This document shows positions 9,901 through 19,087 of a stretch of DNA of 59,629 nucleotides, in pieces. The translations under genes were made by a program, and so were the position numbers. This DNA comes from Saprospiraceae bacterium UBA7687 (GTDB lineage: Bacteria > Bacteroidota > Bacteroidia > Chitinophagales > Saprospiraceae), in assembly GCA_002482845.1 (NCBI GenBank), contig DLGT01000004.1, positions 1 to 59,629 on the forward strand, given 5' to 3'. Within the stretch, counting starts at the first letter, position 1. Each line of letters opens with the position of its first letter. The notes beneath the pieces are model-generated. The model searched no databases, was not told the DNA's origin, and saw nothing but the letters and a program-made list of their open reading frames with translations.

Positions 9901-12900
9901 CTCCATCACTTGGAGCGGGTGGTACTTACAGACCAGAAGAATCATTTAAAGCCTTTTATGGAGAGCAAGGTGGTGGCGTATGGACATTAGAAGTATTTAC
10001 CGATGAAGGTATTACTGGTACATTGACAGATTGGGATTTACAAATATTGTACAGATTGCCTTTCAGTCAGCCTGATGTCGTATTAGAAAATGAACTTGAT
10101 AGATGTGACCAAGAATATAGTTGGATTCACCCTATCTTAGAAGATAATTGTTGTGTAGGTACTGTAAATGTTACGTATACATTTGAAAATGATGTGACAG
10201 GAGTAAACACAACCGTTACAGAAGTGATCAAAAATGAAAATGGAGCGATCAATGTCCAAGGTTGTAGAATTACCAGAATCTTTGAAGTAGGTAAAACGAC
10301 GATTGAATATGCATTGACAGATCAGTACGGCAACTTGAGTACTTGTAGCTTTATGGTAACTGTTAATGATACAGAAAAACCAGAATTCTTAAGCCCATTC
10401 TGCCCAGATAGAACGCTTTACTTAGCACCTACGGAATGTTATGCCGCTTTGATAAATCCACCTGCTGCTGAAGATAATTGTGCAGTAGATTCCATAACTT
10501 TCTGTTTTGAAAATGGTACTATGGCGGATATTGACGCTTTACCTATCGGTACATACAATCTGATTGCAAAAGCAGTAGATATTTATGGAAATATTCAGAC
10601 ATGTACATTTAGTGTATCTGTTTTGGAATTCCTTCCTTCTAGCAATAGTTTGACATGTAATAACGAAATAAATCTATCACTAGACGCTTCATGTATGGCT
10701 GTCATTACACCAGATATGATATTGGAAGGTGATTCATATAGATGTTACGAAAACTATTGTATAGAGATAAAAGACATCTATGGCATACCACATGCTAATT
10801 TATTTACCATTGCTGATGAAGGCAAAAGATTTGAAGTAAGTGTGGTAGATTGTAATGGTAGTTTGGCTAATTCTTGTTGGGGATATGTCAATATCGAACA
10901 GAAATTGTTACCATTATTTTCTTGTCCAGCGGATCTTACCTTAGCATGTAATATAGATGTAGAAGCTAAAAATCTACAAGGCAAGTTATTGACAGGTGAA
11001 GGATTGCTTGAGTCATGTGAAGTTGGTGCTGAGATCAGTTACCAAGATGAGTGGATCAATTATGGTCAGTGTAATGATCCGAGAGCGCTCGTAGAACGTA
11101 CATGGACGATCGTAGATACGGATGGTAACAAAGTGGAGTGTGTTCAAAACATCACTATCAGACCACTCAATCTTGATGATGTAGTGTTCCCTGCGGATAT
11201 TGATTTTGCAAATGCACTTGATTGTGAAGACGTTGCTGAAGATGCCACACTTACAGAACCAGAGTTTACAGGTTACCCAACATTAAATGGCATAAAGGTT
11301 AATCAATCTGGAAGTCTATGTATGGTGAGTCTTAATTTTTCTGATGATTATTATGAAATATGTGATGGAAGTTTTGAAATACTCAGAACGTGGAGAGTCA
11401 GAAATATGTGTCTGCCAGTATCTCCTACCAATCCTAGAACACACATTCAAGTGATCAAAGTATTGGATGTAGATGGACCGATCATTAAAGATTGTCCTGC
11501 TGATATCACCCTTTCTGTCAATCCATGGACATGTAGAGCATTCGGACCTGTGCCAGTGCCTACGACAATAGAAGAGTTGTGTTCCCCAAGATATGACGCT
11601 AAAGCCATTATTTATGGTGGTGGAAAAATCACCATTTCTAAGAGTCCTACCAATGTACTTTCTGCTAATGTATCAGATTTATCCATTGGCAATTACCAAG
11701 TCAAGTATTCATTTGTCGATGAGTGTGGTAATAAATCTACTTGTATCTACAGCATTAAAGTAGTAGATAACATAGCACCCGTGCCAGTCACCCTTCAAAA
11801 TATTGTGGTGAGTCTTTCGCCAGGATATGATGCCAATGGTGTCGCTGATGGCCAAGCAAAACTATTCATAGAAAGTGTGAATAATGGTTCATTTGATAAT
11901 TGTACGCCGATTCGTATGGAATTGAGAAGGACCAACAAAGCATTGGATAAGTTTAATGGCGTCGCATTGCCAGATGCACCTTCTTGTGGCAACATCGGTA
12001 TCGACAATCATAACAACAATATTACTTTCAACAACTTAATTCCAGCAAGTAGCACAATGCCATACAACGTCAAAGATAATGACGGTGGAGAATTTGTGAA
12101 GTTCTGTTGTGAAGATGTTGTAACGCCTGGTGCTGATGTGGATGGTAACGGTACATTGGATACTGGATACCACATGGTCGTACTTAGAGTATGGGATGAT
12201 GGTAATAGAGATGGTATCGTAGGAAATGTAGGTGACAACTTTAATGACTCATGGGTCAATGTAAAAGTTGAATTTAAAGCAGCTCCAGTCATTACTTGTC
12301 CTGCAGATGCTACGATCTATTGTGATTGGGCAATTCCGACTAATCCACAGAATGGTACACCTGGTATGATAAACAATGGTGCTATTTCTGTGAATGGTGT
12401 AGAATTTGTTAAAACAGGTCTTCCTTCTGCATATGGTGTATGTACAAATCCAGATATCAAATTCTGGGATAGAGTTTCTACTGACCAGTGTGGTATCGGA
12501 AATATCCAACGTACATTCCAAATCACTGAAAGCGGACAGACTAGAACTTGTGTGCAGCAAATAGCTGTAGAAGCGAGTTTACTGGCTCAAGTATGGACAT
12601 TTACAGATACTAGATACGAAAGAACATATGTACCATCTACCGTGATCAATCCATTATTAGTAAATCGTGGTTTAGATGTGACGCAAGCAGCAAGTTGTGA
12701 AGGTCCTTCAGAAACACAAATCAAAGATTGGACACCAAGGTATATTTACGCACCTTGCGATTTGATTGGTGTAAGTGTAACGCCTTCAAGATTTGATTTT
12801 GAAGAAGGTGTATGTAGGAAATGGAAAATAGAATATAGCTTTGTCAACTGGTGTGACAATAAACAAGTTAAATTTGCTAAATATTTTGTGTACAATGACA

Positions 12901-15029
12901 CTGAAGCACCTGTTATGGCATGTGAAGACAAAACCATTCCAGCAGGTGCAGCATGTAGAACGACAGTAGCGCTCAAAAAGTCAGCTACAGATGATGGCGG
13001 TTGTATTCCTGATGATCCAGATAGATGGTTGAAATGGCAAGTTTTAGTAGATGAGTGGGGCGATGGTACTGTTGATTATGCCTACAGTTCATTCGTACCT
13101 AGTAGTTCTACCAATTTCCAAAGTGTCGTGAACAATATTCCTACTAAATACCTAGCGCCTACTAAGCCAGGTGTAGATGCGGAGATCGTGTTCAGAAATG
13201 TAATAGAAGGAAAACAAAGTACACATAAAGTGACTTGGAAGGTGACAGATGGATGCCACAACTTCGCTACTTGTGAAGAAATCATACAAGTACGTGATCT
13301 AAAAGCACCAACACCTTACTGTATTTCATTGAGTACAGCATTGATGGAAGTTCCTGCTAATGCACCAAGTGGTACATTGCCAATGATCGCATTGAAGGCG
13401 AAAGATTTCGACAAGGATTCATATGATGGTGACTTTAATACACCTTGTACGCCTAAACAAGACTTGTTGTTTACATTTGATAGTTGGGCACCGAGAATTG
13501 CAGATACGATCATAAATGGTACATTGGTAAATGTGAATGTGTCTCATTATTTTGATGCAAATGGCAAACCATATTTATTGACCAATTCTGCGGCAACGGC
13601 AAAATACATAGCTGGCGAATATCAAAAATGGTATCCATCTGAAAAAACATCAGACAAAGTATGGACAAGTGCAGCACTCAATGGACAGTCTTTTGTCGAT
13701 GTCAACATTCAGATGACGGTATGGGATATGTTCTTAAATCATGATTATTGTGCTACGTCTGTGAAGTTGATTTGTAATGGTGCAGGTTGTCCACAGACAT
13801 CAGGATTTGTAGTGGCAGGTACAGTAGCAACGGCTCAGGATCAAACAGTAAATGATGTAGATGTCATTATGGAAGCTGTAAACTTCCCAGAATTGACGAA
13901 GGGATTGTCTACTGCTCAGGATGGAAGATATGGGTTTAATAATGGCATACCTGGATTGAATTATGCACTTTCAGCATCCAAAAATGGTGATTATCTGAAT
14001 GGTGTAAATACATTAGACTTAGTATTGATACAACGTCATATTTTAGGTATAGAACCGTTTACTGATCCATACAAAATGATTGCAGCAGATGCTAACAATG
14101 ATGGTAAAGTAACCGCAGCAGATCTTGTAGAGCTTCGTAGGTTGATCTTAGGTATCGTTGTAGGATTGTCTAAAAATACAAGTTGGAGATTCCCTGTAGA
14201 AAATCAAAACATGTCGGTTGCTTATCCATTCCCATTTGTAGAGAAAATAGACCTTCCTAATATTGGCTCAGATAAAATGGATCAAAACTTTGTGGCTGTA
14301 AAAATAGGTGATGTCAGCGGAAGTGCTTCGACAGACTTAACAAGTCCAATGGTTACTTCTAGGTCAGCATCAGCTTTAAAATTGACATATGCAGATCAAA
14401 AAGCGCAAAAAGGATTGGTAAATATTCCGATAACCTCATCAAATTTTGTGGATGTATTTGGCTATCAAATGACATTACAATTGTCTAATGCAACCTTTGT
14501 TTCTGTCAAATCTGGAGCAATAAAAGTAGCTGAAAACAACATCGGTATGATTCAGAATGATAAAATCACCATGAGTATCGGTAGTGAAACAGCCATGACA
14601 AATTCAGCAGATGAAGTATTATTTACTATAGTCGTGAATGCTACATCGGATGCTGATATTAAAGATTTAGTAGCTATTACATCTGATGTGACGCCAGCTG
14701 AGTCTTATTTCGGTTCAGATTACACAACATCTAAAGTTGTTCTAATGCCAAGGTCAAATGTACAAGAAGATATCGCATTGTATCAGAATGTACCGAATCC
14801 ATTCAAGGGTCAGACCACTGTTAGTTTCTACATGCCTAATGCTGCAGATGTAGTGTTAAATCTTCATGATCTCACAGGAAGACTAGTCACAAGCAAATCG
14901 ATCGCTGCACTTAAAGGTATGAACGAAGTCCTGTTTACAAAGGATCAGTTGGTACCATCAGGTGTGATGTATTATACATTAACTTGTGGTGATTACACGG
15001 CTACCAAAAAGATGATCATTATAGAATAG
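3924..15029 (+). CDS. Giant T9SS-exported multidomain protein (3701 residues) with HYR, P-domain and dockerin-like modules
   Basis: An uninterrupted 11.1-kb gene. The signal peptide ends near residue 24 (LSQIGSSQ). Most of the length is beta-sandwich modules of the HYR type, with recurring motifs such as DNC, CxFTVxVxDxExP and PVGTxxVTYTAxD. Around 1675-1800 is a lamin-tail-like segment (ITEIVQDG). Residues about 1917-2046 match a proprotein-convertase P-domain (LRLNITNAGAITAYLRSPSG to WTLEVFTDEG). Residues about 3353-3414 are dockerin-like; the second calcium loop DANNDGKVTAAD is canonical, while the first is degenerate. The last 85 residues (YQNVPNPFKGQTTVSFYMP to KKMIIIE) are a type A T9SS sorting domain, usually cleaved and linked to surface lipopolysaccharide. 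No catalytic domain was recognised, so an adhesive or structural role is inferred. Confidence 0.9.
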   Translation: MNNFMQRFFSILILALLSQIGSSQINYTQSFDGCNADPCNNWDWNIASGNITAVATMGYTPCAVANPAARANLSGTVLTGNFSSTATLGTSTGEFANFGFTYKVINNSTGAATPANSCTFTVQWATAAAGPWTTIETFQNISSTTCTPYVSTRFFPTAGQPIFARIMMTRNTGDFWAVIDDISLVQPPPSQILATDCSCNNDQTPNMTNGTYNTALRINYNPAQPMVPGLVYTLRSSTGLTNISGGPIGMPTFTFCSGGCPPGIMNGEYYLPVQVQAGNMYSAMVDGPDPDILADLTLANTSCSTVYPALPTIPIDDVVCILNDTTFASGGNRYSRNAGPPIALRVGFSQIGTGPLMVSYDSISTDQNPFQLYLIAESAAGCRVTSFKEVEIYRKPIAEILPRFYGCREIGRTINLYEMFGENTFGSGFFFIDGDTVNSGSYLISGPGCHSVTYRIDDPNCGVIESTANILVAITPKPTFDFAADTPPSPICMDGGSVDISFMRTSTGPNPVFSVTSNNPDFTPTLSGTTATLFAPTEKMSVTYSICLTETALDPMVCPDVVVPNDFTNCTNTICRNYTLYNDGFGCGANTLFDPKCDVPKRDVCSADAYPRLVLACGSIFSIEIPYDILTTAITMENYVIDCTDEEVCGNFNASLFGINVPGGGGPKVEDIPGISSLCSFFNSCIDLGLFDICPFRFLYNILMCNKSILSIIFDALGALVGGDGGDWILVADTDGDGAFDYMVEADEDTNAAAGFPSNGDFCIPNNLSGPGTITVRLVAAWPNKPTAVCGPIVSDGINLLDLLPIGAIPVAGPIIEDILAAAGCNIELAFSNYTDAEVSVFSASPPVFVNCNEAGYVFQQELSCDIPVNWSVPVALVPCDNSALTYIGVTDAVDLTYYTGNNPPVVVTEIVDEGIYQIAGPLPGSVLLPGQYTVTYLAVSCNGNPSTCTFNVTVSQDVPDLLCPNNLVIGTDVDECTAFVNGLAPYKGLGGCTSILNYSFTDPVSGTLNETNSTTPGTINIPDGHRFELGVTTITYTLLNDTNGDGDYDDDKETQVCTFTITVEDNQKPQAVCTDVVIRLDNVGSATIFADQIMNQIFIDGGSEDNCGPPELTISKDGTTWTETLNFDCSEEGPNYISLRAIDGSGNERICFAFVYVEDFFQEFTLNLDIPEICFEPFQNSYDFSNYLVIAMPDGTNITHDNVSTLGMDIVGTFGISGFLPDAGSTFDPGSISPDGVYTLGTGTGWITVSYVLSIDGQINAIDSLPLSGCFKMVHDIFRVQKLDPVWNGGFMCCDQLPVWLGGANWDGTGMPPIPAGMISLTAIRGSYPGDVYGEWTGEGVTFQDPDGVPFSGDEFFQFDPQGLDGSYTVTYIIGDEPCAFTYAQDILVTCQDLSVELSDITVCPANWVEERVVLTNLDDDDVVVSVTGLDALGMDGAHYGNFTDLVEDLDSVPVVDGRIVIPGFYAPAVRNKDYIICVTTFQTTPFGCSDNFCYTITVQDLEAPDFLNCPKEPIVVDAPAGWCNSFVNFEYPEVFDNCMGLYASIQQVDTTGLVSGDLFPVGLTVLAYMAIDTVGNQSYCELKIIVNDYLLPPTITCPSSVEQANDLDMCGAVVNNIAPTMVNDNCINNTSILYEIKDAAGLPIACGFEDASGEKFPVGTSSVTYTAYDQPLLLITEIVQDGIVSGMEITNFGPAEVDITCAKFVLKDAAGVVLETFTVPTNNNISTMFDLPIFPPVDPILWNVRNPDNILEVGETFTHVFNGDQDGDGDVDVVNTYARCDVRKYCLMFLERTIDEATINDLVDGEVILRKNECDHDVQTDFIPATPCDPGSFGMLNPGLTTMTPNGASVGLQNFAPSKTTCSFTVKINDLEAPTCIWHDTIPMITAAMPLSTPLNIVADQCLKAMVTMPAGIVDDVNIRNLRLNITNAGAITAYLRSPSGTRIKLFSRVCATDIDACDGTGIAGSPNVNVNLDETIKWTPAPSILNAVCSPSLGAGGTYRPEESFKAFYGEQGGGVWTLEVFTDEGITGTLTDWDLQILYRLPFSQPDVVLENELDRCDQEYSWIHPILEDNCCVGTVNVTYTFENDVTGVNTTVTEVIKNENGAINVQGCRITRIFEVGKTTIEYALTDQYGNLSTCSFMVTVNDTEKPEFLSPFCPDRTLYLAPTECYAALINPPAAEDNCAVDSITFCFENGTMADIDALPIGTYNLIAKAVDIYGNIQTCTFSVSVLEFLPSSNSLTCNNEINLSLDASCMAVITPDMILEGDSYRCYENYCIEIKDIYGIPHANLFTIADEGKRFEVSVVDCNGSLANSCWGYVNIEQKLLPLFSCPADLTLACNIDVEAKNLQGKLLTGEGLLESCEVGAEISYQDEWINYGQCNDPRALVERTWTIVDTDGNKVECVQNITIRPLNLDDVVFPADIDFANALDCEDVAEDATLTEPEFTGYPTLNGIKVNQSGSLCMVSLNFSDDYYEICDGSFEILRTWRVRNMCLPVSPTNPRTHIQVIKVLDVDGPIIKDCPADITLSVNPWTCRAFGPVPVPTTIEELCSPRYDAKAIIYGGGKITISKSPTNVLSANVSDLSIGNYQVKYSFVDECGNKSTCIYSIKVVDNIAPVPVTLQNIVVSLSPGYDANGVADGQAKLFIESVNNGSFDNCTPIRMELRRTNKALDKFNGVALPDAPSCGNIGIDNHNNNITFNNLIPASSTMPYNVKDNDGGEFVKFCCEDVVTPGADVDGNGTLDTGYHMVVLRVWDDGNRDGIVGNVGDNFNDSWVNVKVEFKAAPVITCPADATIYCDWAIPTNPQNGTPGMINNGAISVNGVEFVKTGLPSAYGVCTNPDIKFWDRVSTDQCGIGNIQRTFQITESGQTRTCVQQIAVEASLLAQVWTFTDTRYERTYVPSTVINPLLVNRGLDVTQAASCEGPSETQIKDWTPRYIYAPCDLIGVSVTPSRFDFEEGVCRKWKIEYSFVNWCDNKQVKFAKYFVYNDTEAPVMACEDKTIPAGAACRTTVALKKSATDDGGCIPDDPDRWLKWQVLVDEWGDGTVDYAYSSFVPSSSTNFQSVVNNIPTKYLAPTKPGVDAEIVFRNVIEGKQSTHKVTWKVTDGCHNFATCEEIIQVRDLKAPTPYCISLSTALMEVPANAPSGTLPMIALKAKDFDKDSYDGDFNTPCTPKQDLLFTFDSWAPRIADTIINGTLVNVNVSHYFDANGKPYLLTNSAATAKYIAGEYQKWYPSEKTSDKVWTSAALNGQSFVDVNIQMTVWDMFLNHDYCATSVKLICNGAGCPQTSGFVVAGTVATAQDQTVNDVDVIMEAVNFPELTKGLSTAQDGRYGFNNGIPGLNYALSASKNGDYLNGVNTLDLVLIQRHILGIEPFTDPYKMIAADANNDGKVTAADLVELRRLILGIVVGLSKNTSWRFPVENQNMSVAYPFPFVEKIDLPNIGSDKMDQNFVAVKIGDVSGSASTDLTSPMVTSRSASALKLTYADQKAQKGLVNIPITSSNFVDVFGYQMTLQLSNATFVSVKSGAIKVAENNIGMIQNDKITMSIGSETAMTNSADEVLFTIVVNATSDADIKDLVAITSDVTPAESYFGSDYTTSKVVLMPRSNVQEDIALYQNVPNPFKGQTTVSFYMPNAADVVLNLHDLTGRLVTSKSIAALKGMNEVLFTKDQLVPSGVMYYTLTCGDYTATKKMIIIE

Positions 15030-15055
15030 ATTCAGATTAAGTTTTGTTACATATA

Positions 15056-15094
15056 AAAACGTCCAGTATATTAATTTATGCTGGACGTTTTTTT
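15056..15094. terminator. Bidirectional terminator between convergent genes
   Basis: AACGTCCAG (15058-15066) pairs with CTGGACGTT (15081-15089), followed by a T run to 15094. On the other strand the hairpin is followed by TTTT too. It serves the 3701-residue gene and probably the convergent response regulator gene. Confidence 0.85.
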
Positions 15095-15191
15095 AGGTTA
15101 TATGGATAAATAAATAAATCCTTATTTGAAATCTGAAAGCTCTTCAAATTTATTTTAAGGTGAGACTAATGATAACAAAAATGATGAATAC

Positions 15192-15821
15192 TCACTGCTT
15201 CAATGCCCATTTTATAAGTTCGCCTTTGCTATTGATGTTCAGCTCTCGGTATATCTGCATGATGTGGGTTCTGACGGTATCTAGGGAAATACCAAGTTTA
15301 TCACCAACCATTTTATAACTCAATCCATCTACAATTGCCGACACTATTTCTTGTTGACGTGTGGTGAGTGGATTGATGGTTTTGGTCGTAGGGGTGAAGT
15401 GCTGTATTACTTTTCTGGCAATACCTGGCGACATATAGGAGCCTCCTGATGCTACCGTCGTTATACAATCATAGATAGATGCTAGGCTACTCTGTTTTGA
15501 GAGATAAGAAACAGCTCCTGCACACAATGCAGCAAATATTTTGTCGTTGTCTTCAAATGTGGTGAGCATGATAATATTACAATGTGGGATGTATTTTTTT
15601 ATTTCTGAGATGCCTTCTATACCGGTCATGCCAGGTAGTTGTATATCTAGCAAGATCACATTGGGCAGAATAGCTTCTTTTTTCTGTATTTCTATAAGAA
15701 AATCTTCCACTGAAATGCATGATGTTGTGATAGTGATGTCATCTTTCATTCCAAAAAAAGTCTCGAGACTGATTTTTACAATGTCATCGTCTTCTATCAC
15801 TGCCAATCGAATATTGCTCAC
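15192..15821 (-). CDS. LuxR/NarL-family response regulator (RR2)
   Basis: A 209-residue response regulator. The receiver domain has acidic residues E10-D13, phospho-acceptor D59 (VILLDIQLPGMTG), T87/T88 and K109. Residues about 146-209 are a LuxR-type helix-turn-helix (LTTRQQEIVSAIVDGLSYK; recognition helix around ISLDTVRTHIMQIYREL). It is divergent from the propeller-type histidine kinase at 15996, so the two are almost certainly a cognate pair. The shared intergenic region holds the palindrome TCACATCTTGATGTGA, and a close copy lies in front of the secreted-protein operon at 19178. These are its likely binding sites. Arms of 7 bp with a 2-bp spacer match the 7-2-7 geometry known for NarL. 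Confidence 0.94.
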   Translation of the reverse strand: MSNIRLAVIEDDDIVKISLETFFGMKDDITITTSCISVEDFLIEIQKKEAILPNVILLDIQLPGMTGIEGISEIKKYIPHCNIIMLTTFEDNDKIFAALCAGAVSYLSKQSSLASIYDCITTVASGGSYMSPGIARKVIQHFTPTTKTINPLTTRQQEIVSAIVDGLSYKMVGDKLGISLDTVRTHIMQIYRELNINSKGELIKWALKQ

Positions 15822-15854
15822 GTTTATTATAATTTCGTGTTATGAATTATTAGA

Positions 15855-15900
15855 CAAAGGTAAAGGATTAATACGCACAATTATTCACATCTTGATGTGA
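15855..15900 (-). promoter_or_regulatory. Promoter and palindromic operator of RR2
   Basis: On the minus strand a TACCTTTG box (15862 to 15855) is preceded, after 22 bp, by the perfect 7-2-7 palindrome TCACATCTTGATGTGA (15885-15900). A TTG at the correct -33 spacing is not evident. The palindrome also lies upstream of the divergent kinase gene. Confidence 0.65.
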
Positions 15901-15969
15901 TGTTTTTACTTTGATTTGAAAATTAAAGAGCGTAATAAAATTATAAATGGTAGATAATGTAAATATTAT

Positions 15970-15977
15970 TATTTTTG
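15970..15977 (+). promoter_or_regulatory. Putative -7 box of the histidine kinase gene
   Basis: TATTTTTG fits TAnnTTTG and lies 18 bp before the proposed TTG start, implying a very short leader. No good -33 element was seen, and AT-richness makes chance matches possible. Confidence 0.4.
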
Positions 15978-15995
15978 TAGGATAATATTGAGATT

Positions 15996-18900
15996 TTGCA
16001 CCATAAAAATCATTGTAGACATTATCGCTTACATATAAATGCTTGGCTGTTTTTGTCGTTAATCTTATGCTACTGTCAAATTTATGGTCAGGTAGTACCT
16101 AAACTTACGACTATTACGACAGATGATGGGCTCGGTTTCAGAATAGTAAATCATGTCACACAAGATAAGAAAGGTTTAATGTGGATTTCTACTGAAAAAG
16201 GCCTTGAAAGATATGATGGTTATGAATTTATAACATTTAATGATAGTAAAAATGCAGACATTAAATGCGCTATAAGTCAATCAAATAAAGTCATTCCAAG
16301 TTTTATGGATGACAATACTTTATTAGTTTGGTCAAATGAAAAACTATTTACCATTGATTTGTGTGATAATAGCATATCAGAGTTTGGAATACAAAGTAAA
16401 TATGATGGAATTATCAGAGATATTTATTATTCTCAAGATAAAATACTCTACATCTTTGTAGTAAAAGGTGACAATCAGATATTTTTGCGATATGGAAAAA
16501 ATAAATTTACAAAGCTCTCAGAAGTAAAGACTCAAGTTTATCATATGAACCAAATATCAGAAGATAAGACTGGCAATATTTGGATGAGTAATGTTGATTA
16601 TACTTTAGGAAAATATGCTAAAGATGGAGATGAGATTTTTCAAACAAGATTGGATTCATTTTTATGGTTTGGAACAAAACTTTATTTCAATAATTTCTTT
16701 ATAGATACCGTAGAAGATAATCTTTATTTATTTCCCAAAAGTAAATATGAGATTCGACTTTTCAATGAGGAAAACATGACTTATGATACTATTATTTCGA
16801 ATCTTCAATCACCCGTTTACAAGGCTGTAAAAGATGACCAGGGCAATATTTGGTTTGCCACTAAAAAACAACTTTTAAAATATAATTCAAAAAACCAACA
16901 AAAACCTTTTCAGGATTATTCCCACATCATACAAGAAGCGATTCAATTCACATCTATAAAAAGCTTATTTATTGATAGAGAAAAAGTACTTTGGGTATCT
17001 ACAAATAATGGTATTATAAAACTTCCATTAAATAAACAGTTGTTTGATAAAGTGCTCTACCATGAAGATGCTGTGTGGAGCAACGAAATGCGAGGTATTA
17101 CAACCACCGGGAGAGATTTCAATTTTGCCTTTTGTGAAAATGGACAATCTGGATTGTATAAAATTAATAAAAAAACGCTTGAACCTACTTTGTTTTACCC
17201 CTTAGGTTATATGCCGACTTTATTGGATGGGATCAAACATTTGTGTTACGATAAGGATAAAGATATGATCTGGTCGCTTGGAAAATATCTGAATAGAATT
17301 GACTTAAAAACAGAAGGAGTAGAGAAAATTCAAGTTGATGTTAAAGAATATATCTCATTAAAGTATCGTAGTCCGATAGCTTTGCTAAACGATGGACAAT
17401 TGATTTTTGGGTATCATCTTTCCAATATTGGTATATTCAATCCCGAAAATCAGCATATCACAAAACTAATTATCAATACTCCCAAAGCGGAATCTATCAC
17501 TACCAATTTTTTTCAAGAAGATAAAGATGGTTATATTTGGATAGGGACAAATCAGGGCATTGTCATCATAGATAAACACGGAAAGATCCTGAAAGAAATT
17601 AAAGAAAACACTACACCCAGTCTCAATAATAACAACTGCCTCTCTATTTTGGTGGATCATAAAGAAAGAAAATGGATTGGAACTTTTGGTGGCGGAATTA
17701 ATGTTCTTGAAAAAACTAAAAACGGAGATTATACTATTAAAGTTATGGATAAGACTTCTGGTCTGTGTGATGATAATGTGACAGCCTTATTAGAAGATGA
17801 CCAAAAAAATGTGTGGGCAAGTACTTACAATGGTGTTTCAAAAATAAAAGCAGATTTAACGAGTATCCAAAATTTTTATGTAGAAGATGGTTTGACCAAT
17901 AATGAATTTAACTATTCTTCTTCAATGAAAGACGATGATGGTAAACTTTGGTTTGGTGGCTTGAATGGTATTACCGTTATAGATCCGAATAAAGACTTAG
18001 AGCAGCAAAGTAATCCACCCGTGGTCCTTTCAAGTTTTTCTAGTTATAATAGACAGACCAATGAAGTTATCAATGTATTCAAAGACTTGGAAAATAACAG
18101 CAAGTTTGTCATCTCGCCATTTACTAGTTGGTTTCAGTTCAATTGGGCCTTACCAAATTATTATAATTCTGCCAAAAATAAATATTTTGTGTGGTTAGAA
18201 GGTGTAGATACTGACTACTCATTTCATGGTAATAATCCATTTATAAGGTACAATAATCTACCGCATGGCGAGTATATTTTGCACGTCAAAGCGACAGATA
18301 GTAAAGGAAATCCCAGTTTAGGGGAGATTGCTGTACAAATAGTGGTCTTACCTTTTTTCTATCAGACATGGTGGTTTGTCTTATTATGTGTAATAGCGAT
18401 AGGGGCTTTGTTTTATGTGCTATACATGTATAATCTCAACAAAAAACTAGCTATGGAGAGAATGAGAACACAGATAGCAAGCGACTTACATGATGAAGTA
18501 GGCTCTATGCTTTCTGGTCTCGCTATGCAAAGCGAACTACTACAAACAGAACCCAACTCTTCCAATTTTAGTAAGTTGGAGAACATTACAAATCTGAGTC
18601 GGAATGTAGTAGGGAAAATGAGGGATCTCGTATGGAGCATCGATAGTCGCAGTGATACCATCAGAGATTTGGTAGATAAAATGCACGAAAAGTTAGCAAC
18701 ATTATTAGGACCGAAGGATATTGCCTTTATGTTAGATGTCAAAGATCTACCAATGGACAAGACTATTCCAGTAATCACTAGGCAACAGCTTTTTTTGATT
18801 TTTAATGAGGCCATCACCAATGTGGTACGACACAGTAATGCTAGTGAAGTTAATGTAACTATGTATCAAACCAAAACGTCTTTTGAAATGGTCATAAAGG

Positions 18901-19049
18901 ACAATGGCAATACTTCATCTCAATCTACCGTAAAATCTACAGGTTTTGGACTGCGCAATATCCAAATGCGAGCAGCTAAGATAAAAGCAAAGATTGAAAT
19001 CAATAAACTTGATGGATTTGAAGTGAAGTTGACCATGCAAAAATTGTAA
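15996..19049 (+). CDS. Two-component sensor histidine kinase with beta-propeller sensor, Y_Y_Y domain and HisKA_3 kinase
   Basis: About 1017 residues. The start is probably TTG at 15996, because no in-frame ATG precedes the signal peptide (core INAWLFLSLILCYCQIYGQ). Residues about 35-700 carry repeated two-component-regulator propeller motifs such as GLMWISTEKGLERYDG, GYIWIGTNQGIV and KLWFGGLNGI. A Y_Y_Y domain lies at about 717-792 and one membrane span at about 792-811. The kinase part has H832 in the motif SDLHDEVGSMLSG, an N-box NEAITNVVRHSNAS and a G-box GFGLRNIQMRA. It lacks a receiver or AraC domain, so it is a classical kinase rather than a hybrid one, and pairs with the divergent response regulator at 15192-15821. 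Ligand unknown. Confidence 0.93.
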   Translation: MHHKNHCRHYRLHINAWLFLSLILCYCQIYGQVVPKLTTITTDDGLGFRIVNHVTQDKKGLMWISTEKGLERYDGYEFITFNDSKNADIKCAISQSNKVIPSFMDDNTLLVWSNEKLFTIDLCDNSISEFGIQSKYDGIIRDIYYSQDKILYIFVVKGDNQIFLRYGKNKFTKLSEVKTQVYHMNQISEDKTGNIWMSNVDYTLGKYAKDGDEIFQTRLDSFLWFGTKLYFNNFFIDTVEDNLYLFPKSKYEIRLFNEENMTYDTIISNLQSPVYKAVKDDQGNIWFATKKQLLKYNSKNQQKPFQDYSHIIQEAIQFTSIKSLFIDREKVLWVSTNNGIIKLPLNKQLFDKVLYHEDAVWSNEMRGITTTGRDFNFAFCENGQSGLYKINKKTLEPTLFYPLGYMPTLLDGIKHLCYDKDKDMIWSLGKYLNRIDLKTEGVEKIQVDVKEYISLKYRSPIALLNDGQLIFGYHLSNIGIFNPENQHITKLIINTPKAESITTNFFQEDKDGYIWIGTNQGIVIIDKHGKILKEIKENTTPSLNNNNCLSILVDHKERKWIGTFGGGINVLEKTKNGDYTIKVMDKTSGLCDDNVTALLEDDQKNVWASTYNGVSKIKADLTSIQNFYVEDGLTNNEFNYSSSMKDDDGKLWFGGLNGITVIDPNKDLEQQSNPPVVLSSFSSYNRQTNEVINVFKDLENNSKFVISPFTSWFQFNWALPNYYNSAKNKYFVWLEGVDTDYSFHGNNPFIRYNNLPHGEYILHVKATDSKGNPSLGEIAVQIVVLPFFYQTWWFVLLCVIAIGALFYVLYMYNLNKKLAMERMRTQIASDLHDEVGSMLSGLAMQSELLQTEPNSSNFSKLENITNLSRNVVGKMRDLVWSIDSRSDTIRDLVDKMHEKLATLLGPKDIAFMLDVKDLPMDKTIPVITRQQLFLIFNEAITNVVRHSNASEVNVTMYQTKTSFEMVIKDNGNTSSQSTVKSTGFGLRNIQMRAAKIKAKIEINKLDGFEVKLTMQKL

Positions 19050-19087
19050 TATTCTATTTTTTTGCATACTAAATTCAGCGTCTGTTA

